The notes: generated by a model not told the origin, from the letters alone. 47,938 nucleotides of DNA from an uncultured Prevotellaceae bacterium (GCA_902799905.1 CADCCB010000018.1:1-47938); one strand, 5' to 3'; shown: positions 24,377 through 33,430, counted from the first letter of the stretch. A program made the numbers and translations.

Positions 24377-25555
24377 ATGAACCGGACGAACATCTCAATG
24401 ACTTGGTTGGCCACCCTGAATTTTTCAAAGGGTGTGCCCTATGTCATTGTGATGGTCATCTCGCTGCTCATGCTCCGTCAGATGGGACTCCGTCCGGCTG
24501 TTATCACCCTGTTGGTCGGTCTGTGCTATCTGCCTTGGGTGCTGAAAGTTTGGTGGAAGCCCTTTATCGAACGGCTGCTCAGAGGATCGCTATGGGTGCT
24601 CATAACCCAGATGCTGCTCTCTGTCTCTTTCGCTGCTATGGCCTTCGCCTTCCCGTCGGAAGGACTGGTTGTCGGCCTGCTCATGCTGATAGCGTGGCTG
24701 ACTGCAATACATAATGTGGCAGTCGACAGATTGTCGGCAAAGGCTGAAGAGACGGCTCCTCACCGTATGACCCGTGAACTGTCCCGCAAGTTTGCGATGG
24801 TCATCGGGCAAGGTGTACTGGTGATGCTGGCTGGCAATCTGCAGGTATTCTATCGTCATGATATGCTCTATGCCTGGCGTCTGATGTTCTATCTGGTGTC
24901 AGGTCTCTTCCTGCTGTTGTTCTTCTGGCATACACTAACGCTGTTTAGGGTCTCTGATGCCAGAGAACGGCCTGCATGGTATGTTCCCAGTGTTTCTCGG
25001 CCTTTGGTGCTTGTCGCGTTGTTCCTCTTCCCTCTGGCTCAGGCCATGATTATCAAGGTCAGCATCCTCTTCTTGACAGATACAAAGAGCAACGGCGGTC
25101 TGGGATTATCGCCGCAGGAGTTTGGACTGGTGATGGGTACCGTGGGAATCATCGCGCTGACCGTTGGTGGCCTGATGGGCAAGAAGGTCATACAGTATTT
25201 CGGCTTCATGTCGTGCCTTTGGCCGATGACGCTGTTGATGCTTGCGCCGTCCGTGATTTATGTGGGACTGAGTTACTGGCAGCCAGATAGTCTGGTAGTG
25301 GTCAGCATTTGCGTATTGTTGGAACAGATGGCCTATGGCGTCGGCTTTGCCCTCTACCTGTGGCTGTTGCAACAGATTGCGTGGCGTGAGCAGGGAAAGT
25401 CTCTGATGGCCCTCTCGCTGATGACGGGTTGCATAGTCTCCGGCTTCATACAGGAGGCCTTGGGATACAACGGCTTCTTTATTGCGTCGCTTGTCATCAG
25501 CGGCCTCATGGTGGTTTCAGCCTCATGGCTTAGGAAAATCCCTATCAACAAATAG
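24377..25555 (+). CDS. Second AmpG-like MFS permease
   Basis: 392 residues with 11-12 hydrophobic helices and no large insert. It parallels the gene before it: FSKGVPYVIVMVISLLMLRQMG, LPWVLKVWWKPFIERL, AIHNVAVDRLSA (Asp in the same place as D121 of the neighbour), GLSPQEFGLVMGTVGIIALTVGG and QMAYGVGFALYLWLLQQIA. The pair probably arose by tandem duplication followed by loss or gain of the insert. It may form a heteromeric or substrate-split import system with its neighbour. Start at ATG 24377, directly after the previous stop. Confidence 0.85.
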   Translation: MNRTNISMTWLATLNFSKGVPYVIVMVISLLMLRQMGLRPAVITLLVGLCYLPWVLKVWWKPFIERLLRGSLWVLITQMLLSVSFAAMAFAFPSEGLVVGLLMLIAWLTAIHNVAVDRLSAKAEETAPHRMTRELSRKFAMVIGQGVLVMLAGNLQVFYRHDMLYAWRLMFYLVSGLFLLLFFWHTLTLFRVSDARERPAWYVPSVSRPLVLVALFLFPLAQAMIIKVSILFLTDTKSNGGLGLSPQEFGLVMGTVGIIALTVGGLMGKKVIQYFGFMSCLWPMTLLMLAPSVIYVGLSYWQPDSLVVVSICVLLEQMAYGVGFALYLWLLQQIAWREQGKSLMALSLMTGCIVSGFIQEALGYNGFFIASLVISGLMVVSASWLRKIPINK

Positions 25556-25564
25556 GCAAAACTC

Positions 25565-25596
25565 TTTGGCCAGTCCGAAAAAAATGCCTACCTTTG
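25565..25596 (+). promoter_or_regulatory. Promoter of the lipoprotein gene at 25628
   Basis: TTTG at 25565-25568 and the -7 box TACCTTTG at 25589-25596, spacing 20 nt. Confidence 0.78.
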
Positions 25597-25627
25597 TCGC
25601 AGATAATTAAACTAAACTCTTTAAGAT

Positions 25628-26161
25628 ATGAAAAAGATCTACACCTACACAAAACTGACGCTCATTGCCCTGGTGGCTCTGACCGCCTTCACCAGTTGCG
25701 ATGAAGATGTCTCTTTAGCCTATGACCTTGATGGCGTATGGCAGGGGACGATAACCGGCAACTACTATAGTTATCGTCGCGGGTCGAATGACTATGACAC
25801 CGAAATCATGTTCCATCAGACTGGCGTATGGGGCAGCGGTGGCACAGGCTACGAGATTGACCGTAACATCGGCACTGGCCGCTATACGAAGAACTATTTC
25901 GACTGGTCAGTAAAGGGTGGACGTATCTACCTGGACTATGATGACGGTTTTCGTATCATTATCCGCGACTATGAGACCTACTGGGTAGGTGGCAGGATGC
26001 GCTTCCGTGGCTACTTTGACGACTACGACACGGGCGAACAGTTGGCTGCGTTCAATCTGGTCAAGGTCGAATCGTCAAGCGATTACTATGATAGGTATTA
26101 CCAGAAACAGGAAGCGGCCGCACAGACGGATACCATCGGGGTTGTCACGACAGACAACTAA
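25628..26161 (+). CDS. Tyrosine/aspartate-rich lipoprotein, function unknown
   Basis: 177 residues with a lipobox (TAFTSC, Cys24). The mature protein is rich in Tyr, Asp, Gly and Arg and reads as short beta strands (GVWQGTITGNYYSYR, YFDWSVKGGRIYLDYDDGFRIIIRDY, RMRFRGYFDD), like a small lipocalin-type or single-sheet domain of the kind often found as Bacteroidales surface or periplasmic lipoproteins. I cannot name a family. It has its own promoter. The stop overlaps the stop of the convergent serine acetyltransferase by 4 nt. Confidence 0.82.
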   Translation: MKKIYTYTKLTLIALVALTAFTSCDEDVSLAYDLDGVWQGTITGNYYSYRRGSNDYDTEIMFHQTGVWGSGGTGYEIDRNIGTGRYTKNYFDWSVKGGRIYLDYDDGFRIIIRDYETYWVGGRMRFRGYFDDYDTGEQLAAFNLVKVESSSDYYDRYYQKQEAAAQTDTIGVVTTDN

Positions 26162-27066
26162 ATGCCCAGCCCTCCTTGGAACGACAATTCTACCGCCTTG
26201 CTCTGCTGTATGCGAGAGTAGGGCGGTACGTTGTTTGTCACCCAGATGTTGCCGCCGATGACGGAGTGGTGCCCGATGGTGATTCGTCCCAGGATAGAGG
26301 CATTTGAGTACACCGTCACGTGATCTTCGATGATGGGGTGACGCGGGATGTTGAGCATGTTGCCGTTCTCGTCGTAGCGGAAACTCTTGGCACCGAGGGT
26401 TACACCCTGATAGAGGGTCACATGGTTGCCGATGATGGTTGTCTCGCCAATGACGACACCCGTACCGTGGTCAATAGCGAAGTATTCGCCAATTTGTGCG
26501 CCAGGATGAATGTCAATACCGGTCTTCGAGTGAGCCTGCTCGGTGATGATACGTGGAATCACCGGCACCTGCATTTTGTGCAGCACATGGGCAATACGAT
26601 AGTGTGTCATCGTATTCATCACGGGGTAGCAGTAGATCACCTCGCCATAGTTAGTGGCGGCAGGGTCGCTTTGGAACATCGCTTCGACATCGGTGTATAG
26701 CAGGCGTTTCACCTCTGGCAACTGGTCAATGAACTTTAAGGCAAGTTCCTCAGCAGTACTGATGACCTCGCTTTCGGCACAGTCCTCGCAGAACTGCAGT
26801 CCGCGTGCAATCTGTCGGCACAGCAGCGTGTACAGTTCGTCCATGCTCACGCCGATATGGTAGGAGCGCAGCCTGTCGTCGCTCTGACGCTTGTGGAAAT
26901 AATCGGTGAAGAAAATGTCCTTGCACAGGTTCACAATAAGCCGTACCTCGTCCACAGAAGGCAGTGGAGCGTAGCCTGCGGGCATCATGGCCTGTTCGCT
27001 TTCCGATAGTTTTGACAGTTTTGCTACGTTTCTTTGTAGCACTTCGTTCAGTCGGTTATGTTCCAT
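26158..27066 (-). CDS. cysE: Serine O-acetyltransferase (EpsC/CysE type)
   Basis: 302 residues from ATG 27066; a GTG three codons upstream is possible. The N-terminal helical half (LPEVKRLLYTDVEAMFQSDPAATNYGEVI) is followed by a left-handed beta-helix of hexapeptide repeats with the catalytic segment GIDIHPGAQIGEYFAIDHGTGVVIGETTIIG. It makes O-acetylserine from serine and acetyl-CoA for cysteine synthesis. It is the last gene of the minus-strand run that starts at 32324, 19 nt after glnN. Confidence 0.92.
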   Translation of the reverse strand: MEHNRLNEVLQRNVAKLSKLSESEQAMMPAGYAPLPSVDEVRLIVNLCKDIFFTDYFHKRQSDDRLRSYHIGVSMDELYTLLCRQIARGLQFCEDCAESEVISTAEELALKFIDQLPEVKRLLYTDVEAMFQSDPAATNYGEVIYCYPVMNTMTHYRIAHVLHKMQVPVIPRIITEQAHSKTGIDIHPGAQIGEYFAIDHGTGVVIGETTIIGNHVTLYQGVTLGAKSFRYDENGNMLNIPRHPIIEDHVTVYSNASILGRITIGHHSVIGGNIWVTNNVPPYSRIQQSKAVELSFQGGLGI

Positions 27067-27085
27067 ATCGATCACTATAAGTGGA

Positions 27086-29344
27086 TTAGCGGATGAAAAG
27101 CAACTCGCGGTACTTGGGCAGCGTCCATAGACCGTCCTCTACAATCATCTCAAGATGGTCGGCCTCATTGCGTATACCTTCCATTTTTGGACAAACTGTG
27201 TCGTGGTAGGCGATGGCACGCTGATGGATGTCCTTAATGCGATTGGCCACGCGGCGTGCATCAGTCAGTTCTTCCACCATCTGTTCGATACGGTCGGTAC
27301 GCTCGGCAATCTCCTCAATGAGTTTGATGTTGCGCGCAGAGAGCCGGTTGGCTTTCTCTGTGTTGAAGAGCATTGATGAGAAGATGTCCTTCACGCCCTG
27401 CACGTTCTTGATAAGTTTGCTCTGGTAGTGGGTTGCCACAGGAATGATGTGGTTCATCGCCATATCGCCCAGCACGCGGGCCTCGATCTGTACGGTCTTG
27501 ACGTACATCTCCCATTTCACCTCGTTGCGTGCCTCCAGTTCCTTACGGTTCATGACCTTGGTGCTCTCGAACATCTGGACGGAGGCGTCGTCGAGGTAGT
27601 GCTCGAAGATGACAGGACACGACTTCTCGACGTCGAGTCCGCGCTTGGCAGCCTCCTTCACCCATTCGTCGGAGTAGCCGTTGCCATCGAATCGGACGGG
27701 CTTGCAGGTTGTGATGTCCTCGCGGAGCACTTCCACAAGAGCGTGGAACTTGGCGGTGTGGCCAGTGCCTGCTTGGTATTCGGGACGTTCTGCGAACTCG
27801 GCAATCTTCTTATCGACACGCTCCTTGAACGAGGTGAGTGCTTCGGCCATAGCGGCATTCAGGGCTATCATGGCTGAGGCACAGTTGACGCTGGAGCCTG
27901 GTGCGCGGAACTCGAAGCGATTGCCGGTGAAGGCAAAGGGCGAGGTGCGGTTGCGGTCGGTATTGTCGATGATGAGGTCGGGAATCTGCGGTATGTCAAT
28001 CTGCATGTTCTTCTTGTCCTTGACCACCGATGTCTCGCCACGCTCAATCTTGTCGAGCAACTCTGTGAGTTGGGTGCCCAGGAACGACGAGATGATGGCG
28101 GGAGGAGCCTCGTTGCCACCCAGGCGGTGGGCATTGGTGGCTGACATGATAGAGGCCTTCAGCAGACCGTTGTGGCGATAGACCGCCATGAGTGTCTCCA
28201 CGATGAAGGTGACGAAGCGCAGCGTCTCGTTGGCAGCCTCTTCAGTCTTCATGCCTTCCGTCTTGCCGGGGGCGTGGAGCAATACGCCGGTGTCTGTTGA
28301 CAGGCTCCAGTTGTTGTGCTTGCCTGAGCCGTTGATGCCGTCGAAGGGCTTTTCGTGGAGCAGCACGCGGAATCCGTGCTTGCGAGCCACCTTCTTCATC
28401 AGCGACATGAGCAGCATGTTATGATCGACAGCCAGGTTGCATTCCTCGAAGATGGGAGCCAGTTCAAACTGGTTGGGAGCAACCTCGTTGTGACGCGTCT
28501 TCACAGGAATGGCCAACTCGAGGGCTTGTATCTCAAGGTCTTTCATAAAGGCCTGTACACGGTCGGGGATGGTGCCGAAGTAGTGGTCGTCCATCTGCTG
28601 GTTCTTGGCACTCTCGTGTCCCATCAGCGTGCGACCGGTCATGAGCAGGTCGGGACGGGCAGAGTAGAGCCCTTCATCGACGAGGAAATATTCCTGTTCC
28701 CAACCCAGATTGACCTGTACCTTCGTCACGTCGTCGTAGAAATACTGGCAGACGTCCTTGGCAGCCTTGCCAACGGCATGGAGCGAGCGGAGCAGGGGTG
28801 CCTTGTAGTCGAGAGCCTCGCCGGTATAGGCAATGAAGATGGTGGGGATACACAGGGTGTCGTCGATGATGAACACGGGCGACGTGGGATCCCAGGCGCT
28901 GTAGCCGCGAGCCTCGAAGGTGTTGCGGATGCCGCCGTTGGGGAACGATGAGGCGTCGGGCTCCTGCTGTACCAGCAGTTTGCCGCTGAACTTCTCTATC
29001 ATGCCACCCTTTCCGTCGTGCTCTACGAAGGCGTCGTGCTTCTCGGCAGTGCCCTCTGTGAGTGGCTGGAACCAGTGTGTATAGTGGGTCACGCCCATTT
29101 CCATAGCCCACTGCTTCATGCCGGCAGCAACCTCGTCGGCAATGGAACGGTCCAGGCGGGCTCCGTTCTCCATCACGTCGACCATCTTGTCGTAAACCTC
29201 AACGGGCAGGTATTTATACATCTTCTGTTTGGTGAAGACATACTTGCCGAAAAACTCTGAGGGGCGCTCCTTGGGTGCCTTCACTTCAAGGGCACGTTTC
29301 TTGAATGCCTCTTCGACTACCTGAAATCTTAAGTTGTTTGCCAT
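27086..29344 (-). CDS. glnN: Glutamine synthetase type III (GlnN)
   Basis: 752 residues, close to the 725-750 usual for GSIII. Motifs: GGIRNTFEARGYSAWDPTSP, KTRHNEVAPNQFELAPIF, KPFDGINGSGKHNNWSLSTDTG (ATP/glutamate site) and NRTSPFAFTGNRFEFRAPGSS. It condenses ammonia with glutamate using ATP. It begins 1 nt after aguB, so its expression is tied to agmatine catabolism, which yields two ammonia per agmatine. Confidence 0.96.
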   Translation of the reverse strand: MANNLRFQVVEEAFKKRALEVKAPKERPSEFFGKYVFTKQKMYKYLPVEVYDKMVDVMENGARLDRSIADEVAAGMKQWAMEMGVTHYTHWFQPLTEGTAEKHDAFVEHDGKGGMIEKFSGKLLVQQEPDASSFPNGGIRNTFEARGYSAWDPTSPVFIIDDTLCIPTIFIAYTGEALDYKAPLLRSLHAVGKAAKDVCQYFYDDVTKVQVNLGWEQEYFLVDEGLYSARPDLLMTGRTLMGHESAKNQQMDDHYFGTIPDRVQAFMKDLEIQALELAIPVKTRHNEVAPNQFELAPIFEECNLAVDHNMLLMSLMKKVARKHGFRVLLHEKPFDGINGSGKHNNWSLSTDTGVLLHAPGKTEGMKTEEAANETLRFVTFIVETLMAVYRHNGLLKASIMSATNAHRLGGNEAPPAIISSFLGTQLTELLDKIERGETSVVKDKKNMQIDIPQIPDLIIDNTDRNRTSPFAFTGNRFEFRAPGSSVNCASAMIALNAAMAEALTSFKERVDKKIAEFAERPEYQAGTGHTAKFHALVEVLREDITTCKPVRFDGNGYSDEWVKEAAKRGLDVEKSCPVIFEHYLDDASVQMFESTKVMNRKELEARNEVKWEMYVKTVQIEARVLGDMAMNHIIPVATHYQSKLIKNVQGVKDIFSSMLFNTEKANRLSARNIKLIEEIAERTDRIEQMVEELTDARRVANRIKDIHQRAIAYHDTVCPKMEGIRNEADHLEMIVEDGLWTLPKYRELLFIR

Positions 29345-29345
29345 A

Positions 29346-30206
29346 TTAGTCTATGAATCGCTTTGTAATATTCTTGTATTCTTCTATTCTTCTGTCTCTG
29401 AGGAATGGCCACCAGCGACGTACTTGTTCTGAACGCTGTGTGTCGATGTCGATGATGGCTTCTGTTTCTTGATTCGTGGGAGCCTCATAGAGGAGTTCGC
29501 CTTGTGGACCAGCCACGAACGATGTCCCCCAGAACGGTACGCCATCTTCATCGCCTACGCGGTTGACGGCAACGACGGGCAATCCGTTGGCAACGGCATG
29601 ACCACGCATCACGGTCTGCCATGCTATGCGCTGACGCTGTTGCTCATCATGCGTGTCGTTGGTGTCCCAACCGATGGCGGTGGGGTAGATGAGCATCTCG
29701 GCACCTGCCAGAGCCATCAGCCGGGCTGCTTCGGGATACCACTGGTCCCAGCACACCAGCACGCCCAGGCGGCCCACGCTGGTCTGTATGGGCTGGAATC
29801 CCAGGTCGCCGGGCGTGAAGTAGAACTTCTCATAGTAGCCAGGGTCATCGGGGATATGCATCTTGCGGTATTTTCCGGCTATGGTGCCGTCTTTCTCGAA
29901 GACCACAGCGGTGTTGTGGTAGAGGCCCGGTGCGCGGCGTTCGAAGAGAGAGGTGACGATGATCACCTGCTGCTCTTTGGCTATTGAACCGTAGAACTCA
30001 GTTGAAGGCCCCGGTATGGGCTCTGCCTGGTCGAAGATGCTCACGTCTTCTGTCTGACAGAAGTAGAGGCCGTTGTGCAGTTCCTGCAGCACGATGAGTT
30101 CTGCGCCTTGTTTGGCCAATGACCTGATTTTTTCTGCTAGCCTTCGCTTGTTGTCTTCGCGATCGGCCGTATTATGCTGTTGGATGATACCGACTTTTAT
30201 GCCCAT
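29346..30206 (-). CDS. aguB: AguB, N-carbamoylputrescine amidase
   Basis: 286 residues of the nitrilase superfamily. The catalytic triad is E42 (LQELHNGLYF), K115 (YRKMHIPDDPGYYEKFYF) and C152 (VCWDQWYPEA). The motif DDPGYYEKFYFTPGD is specific for N-carbamoylputrescine amidases. Product: putrescine plus ammonia and CO2. Its start codon shares one base with the aguA stop. Confidence 0.95.
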   Translation of the reverse strand: MGIKVGIIQQHNTADREDNKRRLAEKIRSLAKQGAELIVLQELHNGLYFCQTEDVSIFDQAEPIPGPSTEFYGSIAKEQQVIIVTSLFERRAPGLYHNTAVVFEKDGTIAGKYRKMHIPDDPGYYEKFYFTPGDLGFQPIQTSVGRLGVLVCWDQWYPEAARLMALAGAEMLIYPTAIGWDTNDTHDEQQRQRIAWQTVMRGHAVANGLPVVAVNRVGDEDGVPFWGTSFVAGPQGELLYEAPTNQETEAIIDIDTQRSEQVRRWWPFLRDRRIEEYKNITKRFID

Positions 30207-31264
30207 TACTTATTCGTTTCGTTTATCTTCATTTCTCTATTGTTCAGACCCCCATTCCCTTCACTTAGCGGGCAAGGGTAATACTGCATCGTGCAGCAAT
30301 GGAGGGAGCCGTGCTGCTTGATGAGGCTACGGCAGTCGATGCCCACAATCTCGCGGTCAGGGAAGGCTTCGCCAATAATGCGCAGGGCCTCTGCATCAAG
30401 ATCGGGCTGGGCATAGGTAGGCACCAGTACGGCATCGTTGATGACCAGATAGTTGGCATAGGTGGCAGGCAGACGGTCGCCATCATTGTCGAAGATGGGG
30501 CGGGGTAGAGGCAGGCGCAGTAGCCTGTAGGGATGGCCATCCATGGTGAGGAACGACTTCAACTGCTCCTCCATGAGCCGCAAATCCTCGTATTGCGGGT
30601 CGGAAGGGTCGTCACTGCCAACATAGACGAGGGTGTCGTTTGGACAGATGCGGACGAGGGTGTCGATATGTCCATCGGTGTCGTCACCATCGAGGTGACC
30701 GTAGTCTATCCACATGATGCGTTCGGCACAGAGATAGGTTTTCAGCCGCTGCTCTATCTCGTCCCTGGTCAGAGGCTGGTTGCGGTGTGGCGCCAGCAGG
30801 CAGCCGGAGGTGGTGAAGATGGTGCCTTGCCCGTCGCTTTCTATAGAGCCGCCTTCAAGCACGAAATCCAAATGGTCTGTATATTCCCCCTTCACCACAC
30901 CGAGGTCGTAGAGCCGACGGTTGATGGCGTTGTCAAGGTCGGCGGGAAACTTCTCTCCCCAGCCATTGAACTTAAAGTCGAGGAGTCTGGCCGAGGAAGA
31001 AGAGAGAAGGGTGATGAACCCGTGGTCGCGCGCCCAAGTGTCGTTGGTGGGACAGACCACGTGGAGCATGCCTGGGGCACCTCCTTCTGGCGCAACGACG
31101 ATGAGCCGCTCGCGCTGGCTTATCTCACGGGCCATCTCCCGATAGGTGACCAATACCTCATCGAGCATGTCGGCCCAGTCGGTGTCCTTGTGAGGCCACG
31201 TCAGTTGCACGGCGCTCTGCCGTTCCCATTCGGCTGGCATCCTGTATGTTGTGCCCTGAACCAT
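30206..31264 (-). CDS. aguA: AguA, agmatine deiminase
   Basis: 352 residues from ATG 31264; a TTG four codons upstream is less likely. A guanidino-group-modifying enzyme of the PAD superfamily: RMPAEWERQSAVQLTWPH, NDTWARDHG, DFVLEGGSIESDGQGT, DGDDTDGHIDTLVRI with catalytic His199, and QHGSLHCC with catalytic Cys323. It converts agmatine to N-carbamoylputrescine and ammonia. It lies 19 nt downstream of a beta-barrel gene and is translationally coupled to aguB. Confidence 0.95.
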   Translation of the reverse strand: MVQGTTYRMPAEWERQSAVQLTWPHKDTDWADMLDEVLVTYREMAREISQRERLIVVAPEGGAPGMLHVVCPTNDTWARDHGFITLLSSSSARLLDFKFNGWGEKFPADLDNAINRRLYDLGVVKGEYTDHLDFVLEGGSIESDGQGTIFTTSGCLLAPHRNQPLTRDEIEQRLKTYLCAERIMWIDYGHLDGDDTDGHIDTLVRICPNDTLVYVGSDDPSDPQYEDLRLMEEQLKSFLTMDGHPYRLLRLPLPRPIFDNDGDRLPATYANYLVINDAVLVPTYAQPDLDAEALRIIGEAFPDREIVGIDCRSLIKQHGSLHCCTMQYYPCPLSEGNGGLNNREMKINETNK

Positions 31265-31283
31265 CTTGTCGCTCAACTCTTAC

Positions 31284-31877
31284 TTAAAACTTGTAGCCGA
31301 GTGTGACAACGAGCATCTTGTTGGTCACCGTCTCGTCGATACCCGAGAACAGTTTGGTCACGCCGAAATTGTAGCGGGCATCGAGCGTCACGCCGCTGTA
31401 CTCGTAGGACAGGCCGACAGGGAAGGAGAGGTCGAACTTGTTCATCTTCACCTCTTCGCCATAATACAGGGCGAAGAACCTGTCAAGGTCTGCCTTTACA
31501 CCATCTACCTCCATCTTCGCGTTCAGTCTATAGGCAGGCTGCACGCCAGCCTTCAGGGCCAGGCCTGGCAGCACATAGTAGTTGAGCGTCACGGGCAGGG
31601 CTGTGTAATAGAGTTTCAGCGTGCTGTTATCGTCCAGTTTTGCGCCCTCGTCGGTGAATAGCAGGCCGCCAGCCACGCTAATCTCGTCGGTGATAAAGTA
31701 TTCGCCCTCCACGCCATAGGCCACGTTCACCTTCGACTTGGCATCGTCCATGTTGCTGAGCGAACTGATGGAGATACCTACACGTGGCTGGATTGTCTTG
31801 TCGCCCTCTTCATGCTGCGCCTTGACACTTGCTGTTGCCATCAAGGCTGCTATTGCTACAATAAAAAACTTCTTCAT
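31284..31877 (-). CDS. Small outer-membrane beta-barrel protein
   Basis: 197 residues with a signal peptide (cleavage near SVKAQ) and a last strand ending KMLVVTLGYKF. It is a paralogue of the barrel at 8234-8815, with the same TIQPRVG start and VGLSYEYSGVTLDARYNFG strand. It lies between a PepSY-like gene (18 nt upstream) and aguA (19 nt downstream). It might be a porin or an assembly factor; no specific function can be read. Confidence 0.82.
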   Translation of the reverse strand: MKKFFIVAIAALMATASVKAQHEEGDKTIQPRVGISISSLSNMDDAKSKVNVAYGVEGEYFITDEISVAGGLLFTDEGAKLDDNSTLKLYYTALPVTLNYYVLPGLALKAGVQPAYRLNAKMEVDGVKADLDRFFALYYGEEVKMNKFDLSFPVGLSYEYSGVTLDARYNFGVTKLFSGIDETVTNKMLVVTLGYKF

Positions 31878-31895
31878 AATCTGTCGTTTCTCATC

Positions 31896-32324
31896 TTAAT
31901 CATCGACTTCTACTACCTGGAACTTCTTGTTGTATTCCAGTTCCAGTCCGTTGTTGAGTTTTACGTCCCAGCCTCGGCGGTCACGGTCTATCTTGATAAT
32001 CGTGGTGCCAGGGAAGGTGGCTTTCACATGAGCCTTGATCTGCTCAGGGATGAGGGCGGTAGGCACGGCAGACACCTTGCAGTCAAGTTCCTTCCAGTTG
32101 CCTTTCTTGTCAAACTCCACTTTCTCGCCCGACTGGTACATCACTTTGTAGTCGTCCCAATCGACGGTCACTATCAAGGGCACCTTGTCTGCAAAGTGGG
32201 TCTGGAGCAATGTTTTTGCTGCCTGAGGCAACTGCTCGAAAGTAATTACTTTGTCGTTGTCTGCCATTGCGGGCATACTTGCTGTCATCACGAGGGCGAC
32301 CAGCATCATTAGAAACTTTTTCAT
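31896..32324 (-). CDS. PepSY-like periplasmic protein (DUF2874 type)
   Basis: 142 residues from ATG 32324; ATG 32333 would add MKP. A signal peptide (FLMMLVALVMTASMPAMA) is followed by two PepSY-like repeats: ITFEQLPQAAKTLLQTHF with VPLIVTVDWDDYKVMYQSGEKVEFDKKGNW, then IPEQIKAHVKATFPGTTIIKIDRDRRGWDVKLNNGLELEY. In Bacteroidetes such proteins often accompany membrane proteins or two-component systems. It is the first gene of the agmatine/GSIII operon. Confidence 0.85.
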   Translation of the reverse strand: MKKFLMMLVALVMTASMPAMADNDKVITFEQLPQAAKTLLQTHFADKVPLIVTVDWDDYKVMYQSGEKVEFDKKGNWKELDCKVSAVPTALIPEQIKAHVKATFPGTTIIKIDRDRRGWDVKLNNGLELEYNKKFQVVEVDD

Positions 32325-32353
32325 TGGCTTCATAGTTTGTTGTTGAAATGGTG

Positions 32354-32385
32354 CAAAGGTAATCATTTCTTTTGAATCCTCCAAA
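32354..32385 (-). promoter_or_regulatory. Promoter of the PepSY/barrel/agu/glnN operon
   Basis: The -7 box TACCTTTG (32354-32361, minus) has a TTTG at 32382-32385, spacing 20 nt. It shows that the longer reading frame starting at 32396 is not used. Confidence 0.8.
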
Positions 32386-32513
32386 TGCACAGCCAATTAT
32401 TCACTTGATTTTTTATCATCAGCCGCTGTGTAGCCGACGGCAGCCCCTGCCTAGAACTTTAGCGAGGTAGTGAATTCTACTCTTAGATTGGGTTTTGTAT
32501 GTTGCCCGATCAT

Positions 32514-32702
32514 TCACTCTACGGCGTCCTTGACGACCAGACCGGCAAGCATCAATCCGAAGATGGCTGTGATGTGGGCCAGCGTGTCGTTAATCTGAGC
32601 CTTTGACGAGCACCACTCATGGTTCAGTAACTTGGGGTCTCCAGGGCCTGCCTTCGCTTTTGGACACATGCATTGCTCTGTACCGCAGGTGGAAAAGCCC
32701 CG
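32514..32702 (-). pseudogene. C-terminal remnant, possibly of an E1-like (ThiF/MoeB-type) enzyme
   Basis: A 62-codon open stretch bounded upstream by TGA, with no start codon of its own before an internal Met. It reads as a real protein end: STCGTEQCMCP, a second cysteine in HEWCSSKAQIN, then a hydrophobic helix ITAIFGLMLAGLVVKD before the stop. The Cys pair plus terminal helix reminds me of zinc-binding E1-like adenylating enzymes, but this is a weak match. The N-terminal 180 or more residues are absent. Stops lie just upstream in the same frame, so this is a remnant. Confidence 0.4.
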
Positions 32703-32740
32703 TCACAATCGCTATAAAAGCAAGAAGGAGGTTCCTTATG

Positions 32741-32796
32741 GCCGCTTTTGAGAATCCGTTTTCGATTTTGACAAATGACCAAATGACCAAATGACC
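32741..32796. repeat. Direct repeat copy 1 ending in an AAATGACC octamer array
   Basis: Positions 32755-32796 match 34013-34054 exactly over 42 nt, and similarity extends back to 32741. The end is AAATGACC three times (32773-32796). Confidence 0.85.
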
Positions 32797-32893
32797 AATC
32801 GAAGATTCGATTCGGGTATTCAATAAGCGACGCACCCTTTTGTGGATGCGCCGCCAAATGTTGTTGCCGATTTGTGTCCGAAGGCGTTCTGGG

Positions 32894-33430
32894 CTACTTC
32901 GCCTTATAGGCAGCAACGCGCTTTGCTACGTTTTCCTTAATGTTGTTGTAGAAGAATGGGTAGTCGTCTTCGTGGTAACTTGCCGGACCGAAGAATTGGG
33001 GATCTGAAGAGGGCGGAATCGTAGTGTTAGTCACAACCACACCGCGGGCGAGATTTACCTGTGCGTCAATATCGAGGTTCTGAATCTCATACTCGTTGGT
33101 CGCCTCGTTTAATCTGAGCGAACCCTTGTTCTCACTTGCGGGTGCATAGGTCTCATCACGCTTCCAGTTCAGCGGGTTGATGCTGATGCCACCTGCCAGT
33201 ACCGCAACGTTATGGGCGTTCTCCTCCACGGGCGCCCGTTGTTGCACTTCTCGAAGTAGTAGTCGAGTGCGGCTTTTATGTCGGTGTATGAAATGCCAGC
33301 AAGTGCGGGGTCAAGGCTTCCGTACTTCTTCGAGGTTTCTGACGCAAAGCGCATACCGGACTGGCGGTACCAAGGTACAAACACGTTGCAGGACTCCTCG
33401 AATACGCTGGCATTCGTCACATATTCGCCC
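32894..33430 (-). pseudogene. DUF3089 (lipase-like) pseudogene, deleted and frameshifted
   Basis: Two pieces of one protein in different frames. The upstream piece (from about 33430 down to about 33240) reads EYVTNASVFEESCNVFVPWY, SKKYGSLDPALAGISYTDIK and DYYFEKCNNGRP. The downstream piece (about 33230 to 32894) reads NAHNVAVLAGGISINPLNW, KRDETYAPASENKGSLRL, then FGPASYHEDDYPFFYNNIK. In intact DUF3089 proteins these flank a central block with the nucleophile motif (GHSQG), which is missing here. The N-terminus and signal peptide are also missing. No function is expected. Confidence 0.7.

Noticed and set aside
29371-29394. TTCTTGTA/TTCTTCTA/TTCTTCTG octamers at the aguB end
   Set aside because: The coded residues (RRIEEYKNITKRFID) fit the normal C-terminus of the family, so the periodicity is probably chance.
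32603-32916. Small ORFs on both strands over the AAATGACC array
   Set aside because: They owe their openness to the repeat and overlap the E1-like remnant in other frames.
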